Assembly: GCA_001899085.1 (NCBI GenBank)
Contig: MKVB01000006.1
Location: forward strand, 929,064-993,063
Length of the DNA: 64,000 nt
Direction of reading: 5' to 3'
Source of the DNA: Devosia sp. 66-14
GTDB lineage: Bacteria; Pseudomonadota; Alphaproteobacteria; Rhizobiales; Devosiaceae
Shown: positions 48,912 through 57,357 of the stretch, in pieces
How the letters are laid out: each line of letters starts with the position of its first letter
Numbering within the stretch: the stretch's first letter is position 1
The notes under the pieces: generated by a model
Seen by the model: the letters and a program-made list of their open reading frames with translations, nothing else
Database searches by the model: none
Told to the model about the DNA's origin: nothing
Position numbers and translations under genes: made by a program

Positions 48912-49113
48912 CAGCAGCAGGCGGCGGCGATCGGCCGGAGCATCGAGGGGGAGCAACTCCCCGTGAAACGCGGCATTCAGGGCGAGCTGCCATTGATGTT
49001 GCGCGATCGGGAGGCAATATCGGGTGTGAAGCAGACGCAGCCGAGCCCGCTCGGCACCAGGCCAGGCTCGCATGTGACCCATGCGGAAACTGGCCGCTTG
49101 TCGGAGCGCAGCA

Positions 49114-50862
49114 ATGGCCGTTGAGGGAATGCCGGCAAAGACCGGCAAATCGAACAACCTGCTCGCGCTGCTCCGCCCCTATTGGGGCTGGGTCGGCCTG
49201 CTGGTCGGGCTGACGCTCATCGGCAACGCGCTCAATCTCGTCGTCCCGCAGTTCATCGCCCATGCCATCGACAGTGCAGGCGCACCCGGCTTCAACCTCT
49301 TCTCGCTGGTCCTGGCGCTGGGTGCCATCTCGCTCGGCATTTTCGCCTTTACCTACATCCAGAGCATCGTCCAGACGGTGACTTCGGAGCGCGTGGCGCG
49401 CGATCTGCGCCAACGGCTGGCCGACCGTATCGCCGAACAGGACTTCGTCTACGTCCAGACCGTTTCGCCGGCACGGCTGCTCACCAACCTCACCTCCGAT
49501 GTCGATGCGATCAAGAATTTCGTGGCGCAGGCCATCGCCTCGATCGTCTCGTCGCTGTTCCTGATTGTCGGCGCCAGCGCGCTGCTGCTGCTGATCAACT
49601 GGCAGCTGGCGCTGGCGGTGCTGGCGGTCGTGCCGGTGATCGGCATCACCTTCTATGTCGTGCTCACTCGGGTGCGGGCGTTGTTCCGCAAGGCGCAGGG
49701 CGCCATCGACTGGCTCAACAAGGTGATCAACGAGTCGATCCTGGGCTCATCGCTGATCCGCCTCGTCAACTCGCAGCAGGCCGAATACCAGAAGTTCCTT
49801 GCCGCCAACGGCGAGGCGCTCGGCATCGGCATGAGCATCCTGCGGCTGTTCGCCGGGCTGATCCCCACCATCACCTTCGTCGCCAATCTCGCCACACTCG
49901 TCATCCTGGCGTTTGGCGGGCACCTGGTGATCAGCGGGTCGATGACGCTGGGCCAGTTCACCGCTTTCAATTCCTACCTGGCGATCCTGATCTTTCCGAT
50001 CCTGATCATCGGCTTCATGAGCAATGTCGTGGCGCAGGCGCAGGCGTCATATGATCGCATCCGGCTGGTGCTCGACGCCCCGGAGCCCAAGCCGGCGGGA
50101 ACGCTCGACCGAGAGTTGCGCGGCGACATTGCGGTCGAGCACCTGACCGTGCGCTATGGGCAGCGCCTGGCGCTCGATGACGTGAGCCTCGTGGCGAGGG
50201 CCGGCACCCGCACGGCCGTCATCGGCCCCACAGCCGCGGGCAAGACCCAGCTGCTCTATGCCCTGACTGGCCTGATCGAGCCGGAAGCGGGGCGCATCAC
50301 CTATGATGGCGAGCCGCTCGCGGCCTATGACAGCCAGGCGCTGCACCGCCAGGTCGGGCTGGTGTTCCAGGACAGCGTCACCTTCAGCCTGACGCTGCGC
50401 GAGAATATCGCCTTCTCCAATGTCGTCGACGACGCGAGCCTCGAGAAGGCCATCGACACCGCCGAGCTGGGCGATTTCATTGCGACGCTGCCGCAGAAGC
50501 TCGACACCATCATCTCGGAACGCGGCACCTCGCTGTCGGGCGGCCAGAGGCAGCGCATCATGCTGGCGCGGGCCCTGGCGCTCAACCCGCGCGTGCTGCT
50601 GCTCGATGATTTCACCGCCCGCGTCGACCAGCGCACGGAACGCAAGATCCTCGCTAATGTGCGGCAGAACTATCCGGGCATCACGCTCATCTCGGTGACC
50701 CAGAAGATCGCACCGGTTGAGGATTACGAGCAGATCATCCTGTTGATGGAGGGCAAGGTGCTCGCCACCGGCAGGCATGAGGAGTTGCTCCACGCCTCCC
50801 CCGAATACGTCCAGATCTACAACTCGCAGCAGAGCACCGAGGACTATGAGCTACAAGCTTAA
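49114..50862 (+). CDS. Heterodimeric ABC exporter, half-transporter with degenerate Walker B
   Basis: The 582-residue half-transporter has six N-terminal helices (ABC_membrane domain, about residues 20-320) and an ATPase domain (about 345-575). Walker A is GPTAAGKT, with a canonical signature LSGGQRQR. The catalytic Walker B Glu is Asp499 (LLLDDFTARVD) and the switch His is Gln530 (SVTQKIA), so this subunit contributes the inactive ATP site. The start at 49114 has GGAG 8 nt upstream. The gene overlaps the next by 17 nt. Confidence 0.92.
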   Translation: MAVEGMPAKTGKSNNLLALLRPYWGWVGLLVGLTLIGNALNLVVPQFIAHAIDSAGAPGFNLFSLVLALGAISLGIFAFTYIQSIVQTVTSERVARDLRQRLADRIAEQDFVYVQTVSPARLLTNLTSDVDAIKNFVAQAIASIVSSLFLIVGASALLLLINWQLALAVLAVVPVIGITFYVVLTRVRALFRKAQGAIDWLNKVINESILGSSLIRLVNSQQAEYQKFLAANGEALGIGMSILRLFAGLIPTITFVANLATLVILAFGGHLVISGSMTLGQFTAFNSYLAILIFPILIIGFMSNVVAQAQASYDRIRLVLDAPEPKPAGTLDRELRGDIAVEHLTVRYGQRLALDDVSLVARAGTRTAVIGPTAAGKTQLLYALTGLIEPEAGRITYDGEPLAAYDSQALHRQVGLVFQDSVTFSLTLRENIAFSNVVDDASLEKAIDTAELGDFIATLPQKLDTIISERGTSLSGGQRQRIMLARALALNPRVLLLDDFTARVDQRTERKILANVRQNYPGITLISVTQKIAPVEDYEQIILLMEGKVLATGRHEELLHASPEYVQIYNSQQSTEDYELQA

Positions 50863-52603
50863 CACCTCGGAGGCGAGCCAATCCAAGGAAACGGTCTGGA
50901 AAGGGCTGGCGCGCCTCTTACCGCTGATCAAGGGCGAAGGCCGGAACGTCGCCATTGCGCTGGCGGCGATCCTGATCTCGTCGGCCACCACGCTCACCGC
51001 GCCGCTGATCATCGGGCACACCGTCGACAGCTTCATCTCCACCGGAGATTTGAACGGCGTGCTGCTGTGGAGCGGCCTGCTGCTGGCGGTCTACGCCGTC
51101 GGCCTCGTCTCGGCCTATACCCAGACCCGCACCATGGGCGGGGTGGCCCGCCGTATCCTGTTCAACCTGCGCAATGCCATCTTCAACAAGCTGCAGGAAC
51201 TGCCGGTCGCCTTCTTCAACCAGAACCGGTCGGGCGACCTGATCTCGCGCATCAACAACGACACCGACAAGCTCAACCAGTTCTTCGCCCAGGCGCTGAT
51301 GCAGTTCCTGGGCAACGCCTTCCTCATCGTCGGCGCCGGCATCCTGCTGCTGGTGCTGAATGTCAGGCTGGGCGGCGCGGCGCTGCTGCCGGCGGTGGCG
51401 GTGCTCGTCGTCACCCAACTCATCGGCGGCTGGGTCAAGCGCGCCAGTTTCAAGAGCCTGCAGACGCTCGGCGGCCTGAGCGGCGAGATCCAGGAAAGCC
51501 TCGCCAACTTCAAGGTCATCGTGGCGTTCAACCGCTTCGACTATTTTCGCGACAAGTTCGCGGCTGCCAATGCGACCAATTATGCCGCCTCGATCCGCGC
51601 CGGCATCGCCAGCAATATCTTCATCCCGATCTACGGGCTGGCCTATAACCTGGGCCAGCTGGTGGTGCTGGCCTACGGTATCTACCTGATCTCGAGCGGC
51701 GAGCTCACCACCGGGCTGCTGATCGGCTTCCTGCTCTACGTCACCAATTTCTACAATCCGCTACGCCAGCTGGCGAGTATCTGGTCGTCGCTGCAACTGG
51801 CGCTGGCCGGTCTCGACCGCATCTCGGAAGTGCTGGCGCTGCAGTCCGACATGGCGACCGTTCCCGCCGAGGCAACGACGTCGACTGCCGCCATCGCCTT
51901 CGACAACGTCTCCTTCCACTACCCCGATGGCGCCGAGGTGCTGAAATCGGTGAGCTTCACCCTCGAGAGGGGCAAGACCTACGCGCTGGTCGGGCCAACC
52001 GGCGGGGGAAAGACCACCACCGCCTCGCTGATGGCGCGGCTCTACGATCCCACCGCGGGCACGGTGCTGCTCGATGGCAGGGATATCCGTTCCTACCCGC
52101 CGGAGGAGCGGGTGGCAAAGATCGGCTTCATCCTGCAGGAGCCGTTCCTGTTCACCGGCACGGTCCGTGACAACATCCTCTACGGCACCCCGCAATACGC
52201 CTCGCTTTCCGACGAGGCGCTCGAGCGGAACCTTGACGAAGCCGGCCTGTCGGCGCTGCTCGCCCGCTTCGAGGATGGCCTCGCGACCAAGGTGTCGGCC
52301 ACCGGCGACGCCATGAGCCTGGGGCAGAAGCAGCTCATCGCCTTCATCCGCGCGACGTTGCGCAGGCCCGAAATCCTCATCCTCGACGAAGCCACCGCCA
52401 ATATCGACACCGTCACCGAACAGCTGCTGCAAGGCATCCTGAAGCGGCTGCCGGCCACCACCACCCGGGTCATCATCGCCCACCGGCTCAACACCATCGA
52501 CAGCGCCGACGCGATCTTCTTCGTCAATGGCGGCGCGGTGACGCTCGCCGGCTCAATGGAGCGCGCAATCGACATGCTGCTGCATGGGGCGATGGTCAGC
52601 TAG
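50846..52603 (+). CDS. Heterodimeric ABC exporter, half-transporter with degenerate signature motif
   Basis: The 585-residue partner has a six-helix membrane domain (about residues 25-330) and an ATPase domain (about 350-580). Walker A GPTGGGKTT, Walker B ILILDEATANID (Glu515) and switch His546 (IIAHRL) are intact, but the signature reads MSLGQKQ (residues 490-496) instead of LSGGQ. This complements the defects of the upstream subunit, predicting one working and one degenerate site, as in TM287/288 or BmrCD. Probable drug or lipid export. Confidence 0.92.
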   Translation: MSYKLNTSEASQSKETVWKGLARLLPLIKGEGRNVAIALAAILISSATTLTAPLIIGHTVDSFISTGDLNGVLLWSGLLLAVYAVGLVSAYTQTRTMGGVARRILFNLRNAIFNKLQELPVAFFNQNRSGDLISRINNDTDKLNQFFAQALMQFLGNAFLIVGAGILLLVLNVRLGGAALLPAVAVLVVTQLIGGWVKRASFKSLQTLGGLSGEIQESLANFKVIVAFNRFDYFRDKFAAANATNYAASIRAGIASNIFIPIYGLAYNLGQLVVLAYGIYLISSGELTTGLLIGFLLYVTNFYNPLRQLASIWSSLQLALAGLDRISEVLALQSDMATVPAEATTSTAAIAFDNVSFHYPDGAEVLKSVSFTLERGKTYALVGPTGGGKTTTASLMARLYDPTAGTVLLDGRDIRSYPPEERVAKIGFILQEPFLFTGTVRDNILYGTPQYASLSDEALERNLDEAGLSALLARFEDGLATKVSATGDAMSLGQKQLIAFIRATLRRPEILILDEATANIDTVTEQLLQGILKRLPATTTRVIIAHRLNTIDSADAIFFVNGGAVTLAGSMERAIDMLLHGAMVS

Positions 52604-52942
52604 GGGCGCAGCGGGACGCGCATCGCAGCGGCGAGCTCGGTGCCGTGAACGGGCCCGCGGGCTTCTGGCAATTGTCTGGGGATTGGAGCGGGTGAAGGGA
52701 ATCGAACCCTCGTACTAATCCAATGTTAATACTGCATCTCTTCATATAGTACGCCCTCAATACCGTCATCAATACCGACAAAATTAATGGCTTTAGCAGG
52801 TCATTGACGGACTATCGGCGGCGGCGACCCGACCCTCCAAGGGCCGCACAATCGCTCTCCTTGACCTTACGGCGCTTCCGATTACCGTGACGACTGGGCC
52901 TGTGCTCCATTGTTGCAGGTCCTCTCCAACTCACCTGGCGTC
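52604..52942. other. Left junction of the genomic island, non-coding
   Basis: The 339 nt after the ABC exporter hold the tRNA-Gly 3' fragment at 52684-52713 and then AT-richer sequence (for example around 52714-52800) that marks the change from chromosome to island. No gene is supported here. The 13-nt sequence CTTCCGATTACCG at 52875-52887 recurs at 53984-53996. Confidence 0.6.
52684..52713 (-). repeat. attachment-site remnant: 3' end of a tRNA-Gly gene
   Basis: Read on the minus strand, these 30 nt are a T-arm (GGTTCGATTCC), the 3' acceptor strand CACCCGC and the discriminator/CCA end. They match from memory the end of alphaproteobacterial tRNA-Gly(CCC). No D-arm or anticodon arm follows at higher coordinates, so this is a fragment, as left by site-specific integration into a tRNA 3' end. 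The intact copy should lie at the far end of the island. Confidence 0.7.
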
Positions 52943-53965
52943 ATGGCAAACCATCCTCAATCCGCAGCATTTCTTCGTACGAGACGCTACCCAGCTCTCA
53001 CAGACGAACTTCTTTCTAGATACAACGACGAGCGCCGATCAGGAGGGGATCTATATGCCGCTAAAGCAATCATCAACGATGTCGATCTGGATAAGCTAGG
53101 CATTGACTCCGACAATCTAACGGAAGACGAGACTGCCGGGCATCTTGTTGCGGTCATCGAAGAAGCACTGCTGTATGACTACGACCTTCGGTATATGCCG
53201 AAGGAGCAATTTGATCCTCTTTATCATGCCCAGTGGGAGGATTACCGGAATGAGCGCGAAACCGTTCTCGCTAACCGCGACATGCGGATGTTTTTCAATG
53301 CACCCGGTAGTGAGCCGCGCTACGAGGTATGGGGCAAGTTAGCGTACTGGACCGTTGACGAGGCCACCGCCCTGTCACTTGGGAAGGACCCTCAGATAGT
53401 CAACGAACGTTCGATGGCACCTTCCAAAGCCAAACCCGGGCGAGAGTTCCCCCCTTCGGCTGAGTTCTTGGACAATTCTCCTTTTTTCCATCTCTATTTG
53501 CAGCGCAGGGATATGATCTCCCGCGCGCACTCATACGGAGTCTTCGGGACTCACATCACACCCAATTCCTTTTTGAACTGGGCCCAAGCGCGACATCTTT
53601 CCTGCCCGGAGCAGTTGCTCTCGGTGGCCGGTTTCGAGTCGGAACCAGCGGTACTCAGCGCCGAACACGAAGCGGCGTTGGCAAGGATTTCTGACCTAAC
53701 GGGCCAGTTATCGGAAATATCCGCGGCGCTAGTAGAGCTGAGAACGAGCGTGGACGAGATAAAGCCGCGGCGCCAGGTCACCCTGTACAAGATGATCTTG
53801 GCTATGGCTGTGAAGCACTACCAGTTTGGAACGAGGATCGGCGGCAGAGGCACAACTTCAGCGATCGTGAGTTCGGCTGACAGGGTTGGCTACCCGGTAT
53901 CTACCGACGCCGTTCATGATGTACTTGAGTCGGTGCGTGAGAGGCTTGGGTTCGTTCAGAAGTAG
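52943..53965 (+). CDS. Island protein of unknown function with C-terminal helical domain
   Basis: The 340-residue soluble protein has no signal peptide. The C-terminal section ('QVTLYKMILAMAVKHYQFGTR...SAIVSSADRVGYPVSTDAVHDVLESVRERL') resembles a helical module found at the ends of many uncharacterised accessory-genome proteins. A short coiled coil (about 250-285) precedes it. The ATG at 52943 was chosen; an in-frame TTG lies 11 codons earlier. Codon use is less GC-biased than upstream genes. Confidence 0.7.
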   Translation: MANHPQSAAFLRTRRYPALTDELLSRYNDERRSGGDLYAAKAIINDVDLDKLGIDSDNLTEDETAGHLVAVIEEALLYDYDLRYMPKEQFDPLYHAQWEDYRNERETVLANRDMRMFFNAPGSEPRYEVWGKLAYWTVDEATALSLGKDPQIVNERSMAPSKAKPGREFPPSAEFLDNSPFFHLYLQRRDMISRAHSYGVFGTHITPNSFLNWAQARHLSCPEQLLSVAGFESEPAVLSAEHEAALARISDLTGQLSEISAALVELRTSVDEIKPRRQVTLYKMILAMAVKHYQFGTRIGGRGTTSAIVSSADRVGYPVSTDAVHDVLESVRERLGFVQK

Positions 53966-54068
53966 CTGCCGATAAGGGCTGCACTTCCGATTACCGATAT
54001 CTGAGTTCCGTTTCCGGCCAAGCGCGTCTCCATTCGTCCGATGACATCGCAGTCGTTAACCGAACTGG

Positions 54069-54359
54069 ATGTTCACAATGAAACCAATCGACCATCGCTC
54101 TCTGCTGGCAACTGCTGTTCCGGTGCATGTCGACATAGGCGTCGCACCGTCTCTGCCATCTGAAGGCTTCGTGCGGCTGCGCTCGATCATCGCACCCGCT
54201 GGACCGCTCCCTATCGGCCGGAGCACTTTGTGGGAATGGGTGAAGCTCGGAAAGTTTCCTTCGCCTGTGAGGCTGGGAACCAGGGTGACTGGATGGGACG
54301 TACGTCAGGTTCGTGCCTTCTTGACCAACCCTCAAAACTGGCAGGCCCACAATGGCTAA
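54069..54359 (+). CDS. AlpA-like excisionase/regulator
   Basis: The 96-residue protein has the AlpA winged-helix pattern: 'FVRLRSIIAPAGPLPIGRSTLWEWVKLGKFPSPVRLGTRVTGWDVRQVRAFL', in which the helix-turn-helix and the 'GKFP.PVRLG.R..GW...V..FL' end are diagnostic. AlpA proteins act as regulators or directionality factors of integrated elements. Its stop overlaps the next gene start. A second in-frame ATG is at 54078. Confidence 0.85.
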   Translation: MFTMKPIDHRSLLATAVPVHVDIGVAPSLPSEGFVRLRSIIAPAGPLPIGRSTLWEWVKLGKFPSPVRLGTRVTGWDVRQVRAFLTNPQNWQAHNG

Positions 54360-55137
54360 GTCCGGTTCACTCAAGAAGAAGCCTGTCGGTAAGAAAGCAC
54401 CGACGGAGCCGATCGCCAAACAGGACATCTTGATCGACAAGATGATTGAAGCTTCCAGCTACGCGAAGGTGGAAGGTAAACCGCGTACGCTTCCGATCTC
54501 GGCGGACGTCCCGTTTGATCCGGGGGACTATCGCAACAAAGGCGGGCCGATGAAGGTTCTTGCTCAGGTCGCTGAGAGCACGAGCATGCTTGCTGCGGCA
54601 TACCATACCCATCTCTACCTTATCTTGAGCTACGTGTACGGAGTAGCGGTCTATCTGGCCGGATCGGAGGAGGCGTGGCTCGACTTCATTGCCGACCCTT
54701 CCTGGCTCCCGGTAAAGGGGCGGCCCAATCCAGAGGACCGCACCTTTCCCTTGCAGTGTGTTTTGCGCGCTGCATTGGGGCTGCAAGCAGAAGGAAGCGC
54801 CAAGACGGCCAGCAAATACTGTGCGGCCTTGTCGGACGCCTTCCGGCGCAAGTTGCCGGCCGAGGACATCGTTGGCTACCTCGAGGCAGGTGGTGGCATT
54901 GAGAAACTAGCTAAACGCGAAGCTCAGCGCCGTCGCAACGCTCCCGAGTTGCTTCACGAGCCCGCGCTGCGTCTGACGATGCCCTTGGATGCAGTCGCTC
55001 AGCGTTTGCTCGGCCTGAAGGAAGGTGTTCGTCAGAAGCTGACGATTCGCGTCGTGAAATCCAACGGCACTGACACGCTCGACATCAAAGTCGAGAAGAT
55101 AAAGGCGATACCCGCTGCCTCGGCAGCTCGGAAGTAG
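54352..55137 (+). CDS. Island protein of unknown function, coupled to the AlpA-like gene
   Basis: The 261-residue protein has a Lys-rich N-terminus (MAKSGSLKKKPVGKKAP). A mostly helical middle follows with one hydrophobic stretch ('YHTHLYLILSYVYGVAVYLAG'), and the C-terminus is 'LTIRVVKSNGTDTLDIKVEKIKAIPAASAARK'. The ATG overlaps the end of the AlpA-like gene by 8 nt. Its last 13 nt belong to a 15-bp direct repeat that recurs at 58017-58031. No family recognised. Confidence 0.7.
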   Translation: MAKSGSLKKKPVGKKAPTEPIAKQDILIDKMIEASSYAKVEGKPRTLPISADVPFDPGDYRNKGGPMKVLAQVAESTSMLAAAYHTHLYLILSYVYGVAVYLAGSEEAWLDFIADPSWLPVKGRPNPEDRTFPLQCVLRAALGLQAEGSAKTASKYCAALSDAFRRKLPAEDIVGYLEAGGGIEKLAKREAQRRRNAPELLHEPALRLTMPLDAVAQRLLGLKEGVRQKLTIRVVKSNGTDTLDIKVEKIKAIPAASAARK

Positions 55138-55139
55138 CT
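55125..55139. repeat. 15-bp direct repeat, left copy
   Basis: AGCTCGGAAGTAGCT at 55125-55139 is repeated exactly at 58017-58031. The left copy overlaps the stop codon of the 261-residue gene. The two copies bracket a 2.9-kb segment with a possible Rep-like gene. A shorter version (GAAGTAGCT) also occurs at the stop of the gene ending at 53965. Confidence 0.7.
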
Positions 55140-55143
55140 GCTT

Positions 55144-55210
55144 GGTGGGGTCGGCGGACCTGCTGACCCCACCGTAAATAGAAGGGTGGCCATATATTAG
55201 TAGCCACCCT
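55144..55210. other. Two adjacent stem-loops (terminator or replication-origin-like)
   Basis: The first hairpin is a perfect 9-bp stem (55144-55152 with 55165-55173). The second is an 8-bp stem (55183-55190 with 55203-55210). They follow the 15-bp repeat and precede the possible Rep-like gene. There is no strong T-tract, so an origin or attachment structure is as plausible as a terminator. Confidence 0.5.
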
Positions 55211-55307
55211 ACCCCCTGTTTCACCCCTCCAACCGGCCTAAAGGCCACCTGGAGCACATACCCCCTCAACCCCTTTCAACACGCGCCTTCGGCGCGAAGG
55301 TGGAGTC

Positions 55308-56165
55308 ATGCCTCTTGAAACCCTTGAAGACTACCTCGCCGAGGTCTTACCCATGGCCATTCGCATAGACGACTACATCGACGCCCCGAAGAAGAACTAC
55401 GTCGGCGTGGGTGGCGTACTCGCAGAGCTGATGCACCGCAGAAGCGACTACTGCCTTTCGGCGGCCAGCTATCACGCCCGCAACTTCTTCGTGCCGATCG
55501 TGATGCGGCACGTCGAGACCGCGGAGATCGCTGGGCCGCTCTACATGGTGAGCTTCGCGTTTCGCCGGTACGTGATGCCGGAAGGTACGGCCCATACCTT
55601 TACACCAGAGCCGCTACACACTGAGATTCGGGGCATCCTCAAGCGCCACAGCTACATCGGCGTGACGGAGGCGGCGTACTACCCGAACTGGGTCACCACG
55701 GACGATGGGACCTTCAGCCCCGTGGTCAGCTACCACAGCCACGTGATTACCAGCGGGTCGAGCCGTAAGACACTGGTCCGCGATACCGCCGAGGCAGCTG
55801 GAGAAGAGAGCCTGCTGCGCGGGGTATCCGCCGTGGACATACGCGAAGTGAAGCGGGAGCGCCTCACGGAAAAGCTCCTCTACATTCTCAAGCCCTCGCA
55901 CAAGCAGTACACGCCGTACTGGAGCAAGACCGATAAGGTGCGCGTACAGCTCGGCCTCACCCCAAAAGGGACCGTGAAGCAGAGCAAGAAGGCCATGCGC
56001 ACCGGCTTGCTGGTCCAGATGTGCAACGTTTTGCGCGATCAGCGGCTGGACGAGCTGATCTTCGGCAATGGCGCGTTCGAGCCGTTGGTCCAGACCATCG
56101 TCCAGGATGCACGCGGTACACTTGACCGTCGGCTGCAACGGGAGAGCGACCGGCGTCCTCGGTAA
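55308..56165 (+). CDS. Island protein, possible rolling-circle Rep-like (HUH-type) protein
   Basis: The 285-residue protein is not assigned with certainty. Residues 117-148 ('IGVTEAAYYPNW...VSYHSHVITSG') and 189-199 ('KLLYILKPSHK') recall the order in rolling-circle Rep proteins of an acidic residue, a paired-His motif (here His143-Ser-His145) and a downstream Tyr-x-x-Lys (Tyr192-Lys195). The middle residue of the His pair is Ser rather than hydrophobic, so this is weak. A Rep-like role would fit the hairpins upstream. Start: ATG with GGTGGAG upstream. Confidence 0.55.
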   Translation: MPLETLEDYLAEVLPMAIRIDDYIDAPKKNYVGVGGVLAELMHRRSDYCLSAASYHARNFFVPIVMRHVETAEIAGPLYMVSFAFRRYVMPEGTAHTFTPEPLHTEIRGILKRHSYIGVTEAAYYPNWVTTDDGTFSPVVSYHSHVITSGSSRKTLVRDTAEAAGEESLLRGVSAVDIREVKRERLTEKLLYILKPSHKQYTPYWSKTDKVRVQLGLTPKGTVKQSKKAMRTGLLVQMCNVLRDQRLDELIFGNGAFEPLVQTIVQDARGTLDRRLQRESDRRPR

Positions 56166-56214
56166 ATAACTGGCAGCCGACCGGCGGTTTTGCCCCGTAT
56201 CATCCCAAGACTCC

Positions 56215-56286
56215 GAGCACGTTCCCAGCGAGCCGGGAAACGGCTCGCCCGTGGAGCAATGCATGGCAAAGCAAGTCGCCTCGTAA
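56215..56286 (+). other. Repeated leader (copy A) with a 7-codon reading frame
   Basis: The stretch from GAGCACGT at 56215 to an ATG at 56263 closely matches the stretch just before the gene at 57358 (57309-57357). Copy A includes a 7-bp stem (GCGAGCC/GGCTCGC) and a GGAGC ribosome site. Its ATG opens only a 7-codon frame (MAKQVAS, stop at 56286), so it is a leader peptide or a decayed gene start. Confidence 0.5.
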
Positions 56287-56368
56287 GCGGCTAGATCGCG
56301 AGCGTCGTCGTCGGTAAATAATCACCGGCTACATCACAGCCACTACCAACAACATCCATAAGGAACTC

Positions 56369-57235
56369 GTGCCCGTGCGGGTACGGATGGAAATCATGTC
56401 CAAAATTAACAAGCACTTCTACGCCTTTCAGTTCAACAGAAAGAGCAGCTCCAGCGTGAAGGCGTTCGTGAAGCTCATGAATCAGATCTCGTTCAAACAG
56501 TCCGCCCTCGTCGCTGATCTTGAGAGATTTATGCCGGACACGGGCCTTACTCGCCGCCTGTCCCAATGTGGCGGCTATGCTTGCGGAAGCAGCCCATGCT
56601 CGTCTGCCTGCTACTGGGGAGAACGCCGTGAGATCGGTCTCTGGCTCGCAGTGGCAGCGCGGCAGATGTTGCACAGCGAAGCCACCATCGGGTTGGAGTT
56701 CCGGTACCTCGGTCGAGCTGCAGCAGCGGGTGAGCTTCACCGTCTCGACGTTCGCGCCTGCGGGGAAGCGCTTAGCGCCACACTTCGTGAGGCTGAGTGC
56801 AGTGCGGGTGCCTTCCTTGCTTCGGCGCTTATCACGCCGCGTTTCGACGTGTGGCCCGACGGGCGGCGCGAGTGGCGTTTAGTCTACTATACCGTCTTAT
56901 CGGCTGCGGAGATTTACGAAGAAGAGGCCCGGCTCAGGAAGGCAGTTGCAGGTACTGAGTTTGCAGATGGTATGTCTTTCTATTCCTCCGAGAGTGAAAT
57001 CTTCGATTGGAGTTGCGTCGCTCCAATCCCAGAGGGTGAACAACTCGTCGCCCGACCACGCCGTAGCGGCAAACTCAAGTGGTACGCAGAACCGCTGCCT
57101 CCTTTCCTAAACGCCGAGTACGCGCGCTGGCTGGACGAAACACCGTTGGCAGACCGGATGGTCATTCACGGTCACGATCGCCTACCTCCCATAGAAGCCG
57201 ATATGGCCGAATATGGCGATACTAGACCAGCGTGA
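56369..57235 (+). CDS. Island Cys-rich protein, unknown function
   Basis: The 288-residue protein starts at GTG with AAGGAA upstream (alternatives: ATG at 56387 or 56396). A four-Cys cluster near residues 67-81 ('CGGYACGSSPCSSACYW') looks like a metal-binding knuckle. The rest is mixed alpha/beta with 'VWPDGRREWRLVYYTVLSAAEIYEEEARLRKAV'. Its position after the possible Rep-like gene, within the 15-bp direct repeats, suggests a role in that module. Confidence 0.6.
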   Translation: MPVRVRMEIMSKINKHFYAFQFNRKSSSSVKAFVKLMNQISFKQSALVADLERFMPDTGLTRRLSQCGGYACGSSPCSSACYWGERREIGLWLAVAARQMLHSEATIGLEFRYLGRAAAAGELHRLDVRACGEALSATLREAECSAGAFLASALITPRFDVWPDGRREWRLVYYTVLSAAEIYEEEARLRKAVAGTEFADGMSFYSSESEIFDWSCVAPIPEGEQLVARPRRSGKLKWYAEPLPPFLNAEYARWLDETPLADRMVIHGHDRLPPIEADMAEYGDTRPA

Positions 57236-57308
57236 CGCCCGGCACCCGGTAGCTGATTAGTCGGCGCGCCCCTGGGAGGCGCCCCCCCCCGCATCATCAA
57301 CTGTCAGC

Positions 57309-57357
57309 GAGCACGTCCCGATCGGGGCGGGAAAGGGCTCGCCTAAGGAGCAAACAC
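57309..57357 (+). promoter_or_regulatory. Repeated leader (copy B) with ribosome binding site
   Basis: This copy of the leader at 56215 ends in AAGGAGC, 7 nt before the ATG at 57358. The shared parts are GAGCACGT, the GGGAAA core, GGCTCGCC and GGAGCAA. It sits downstream of a run of nine C (57282-57290). Confidence 0.5.

Noticed and set aside
52684-52800. Complete tRNA gene
   Set aside because: Only the T-arm, acceptor 3' strand and CCA end are present; no anticodon or D-arm sequence follows.
55308-56165. Firm call of a rolling-circle replication initiator
   Set aside because: The His-x-His motif has Ser instead of a hydrophobic residue and the rest is unrecognised; kept as a possibility only.
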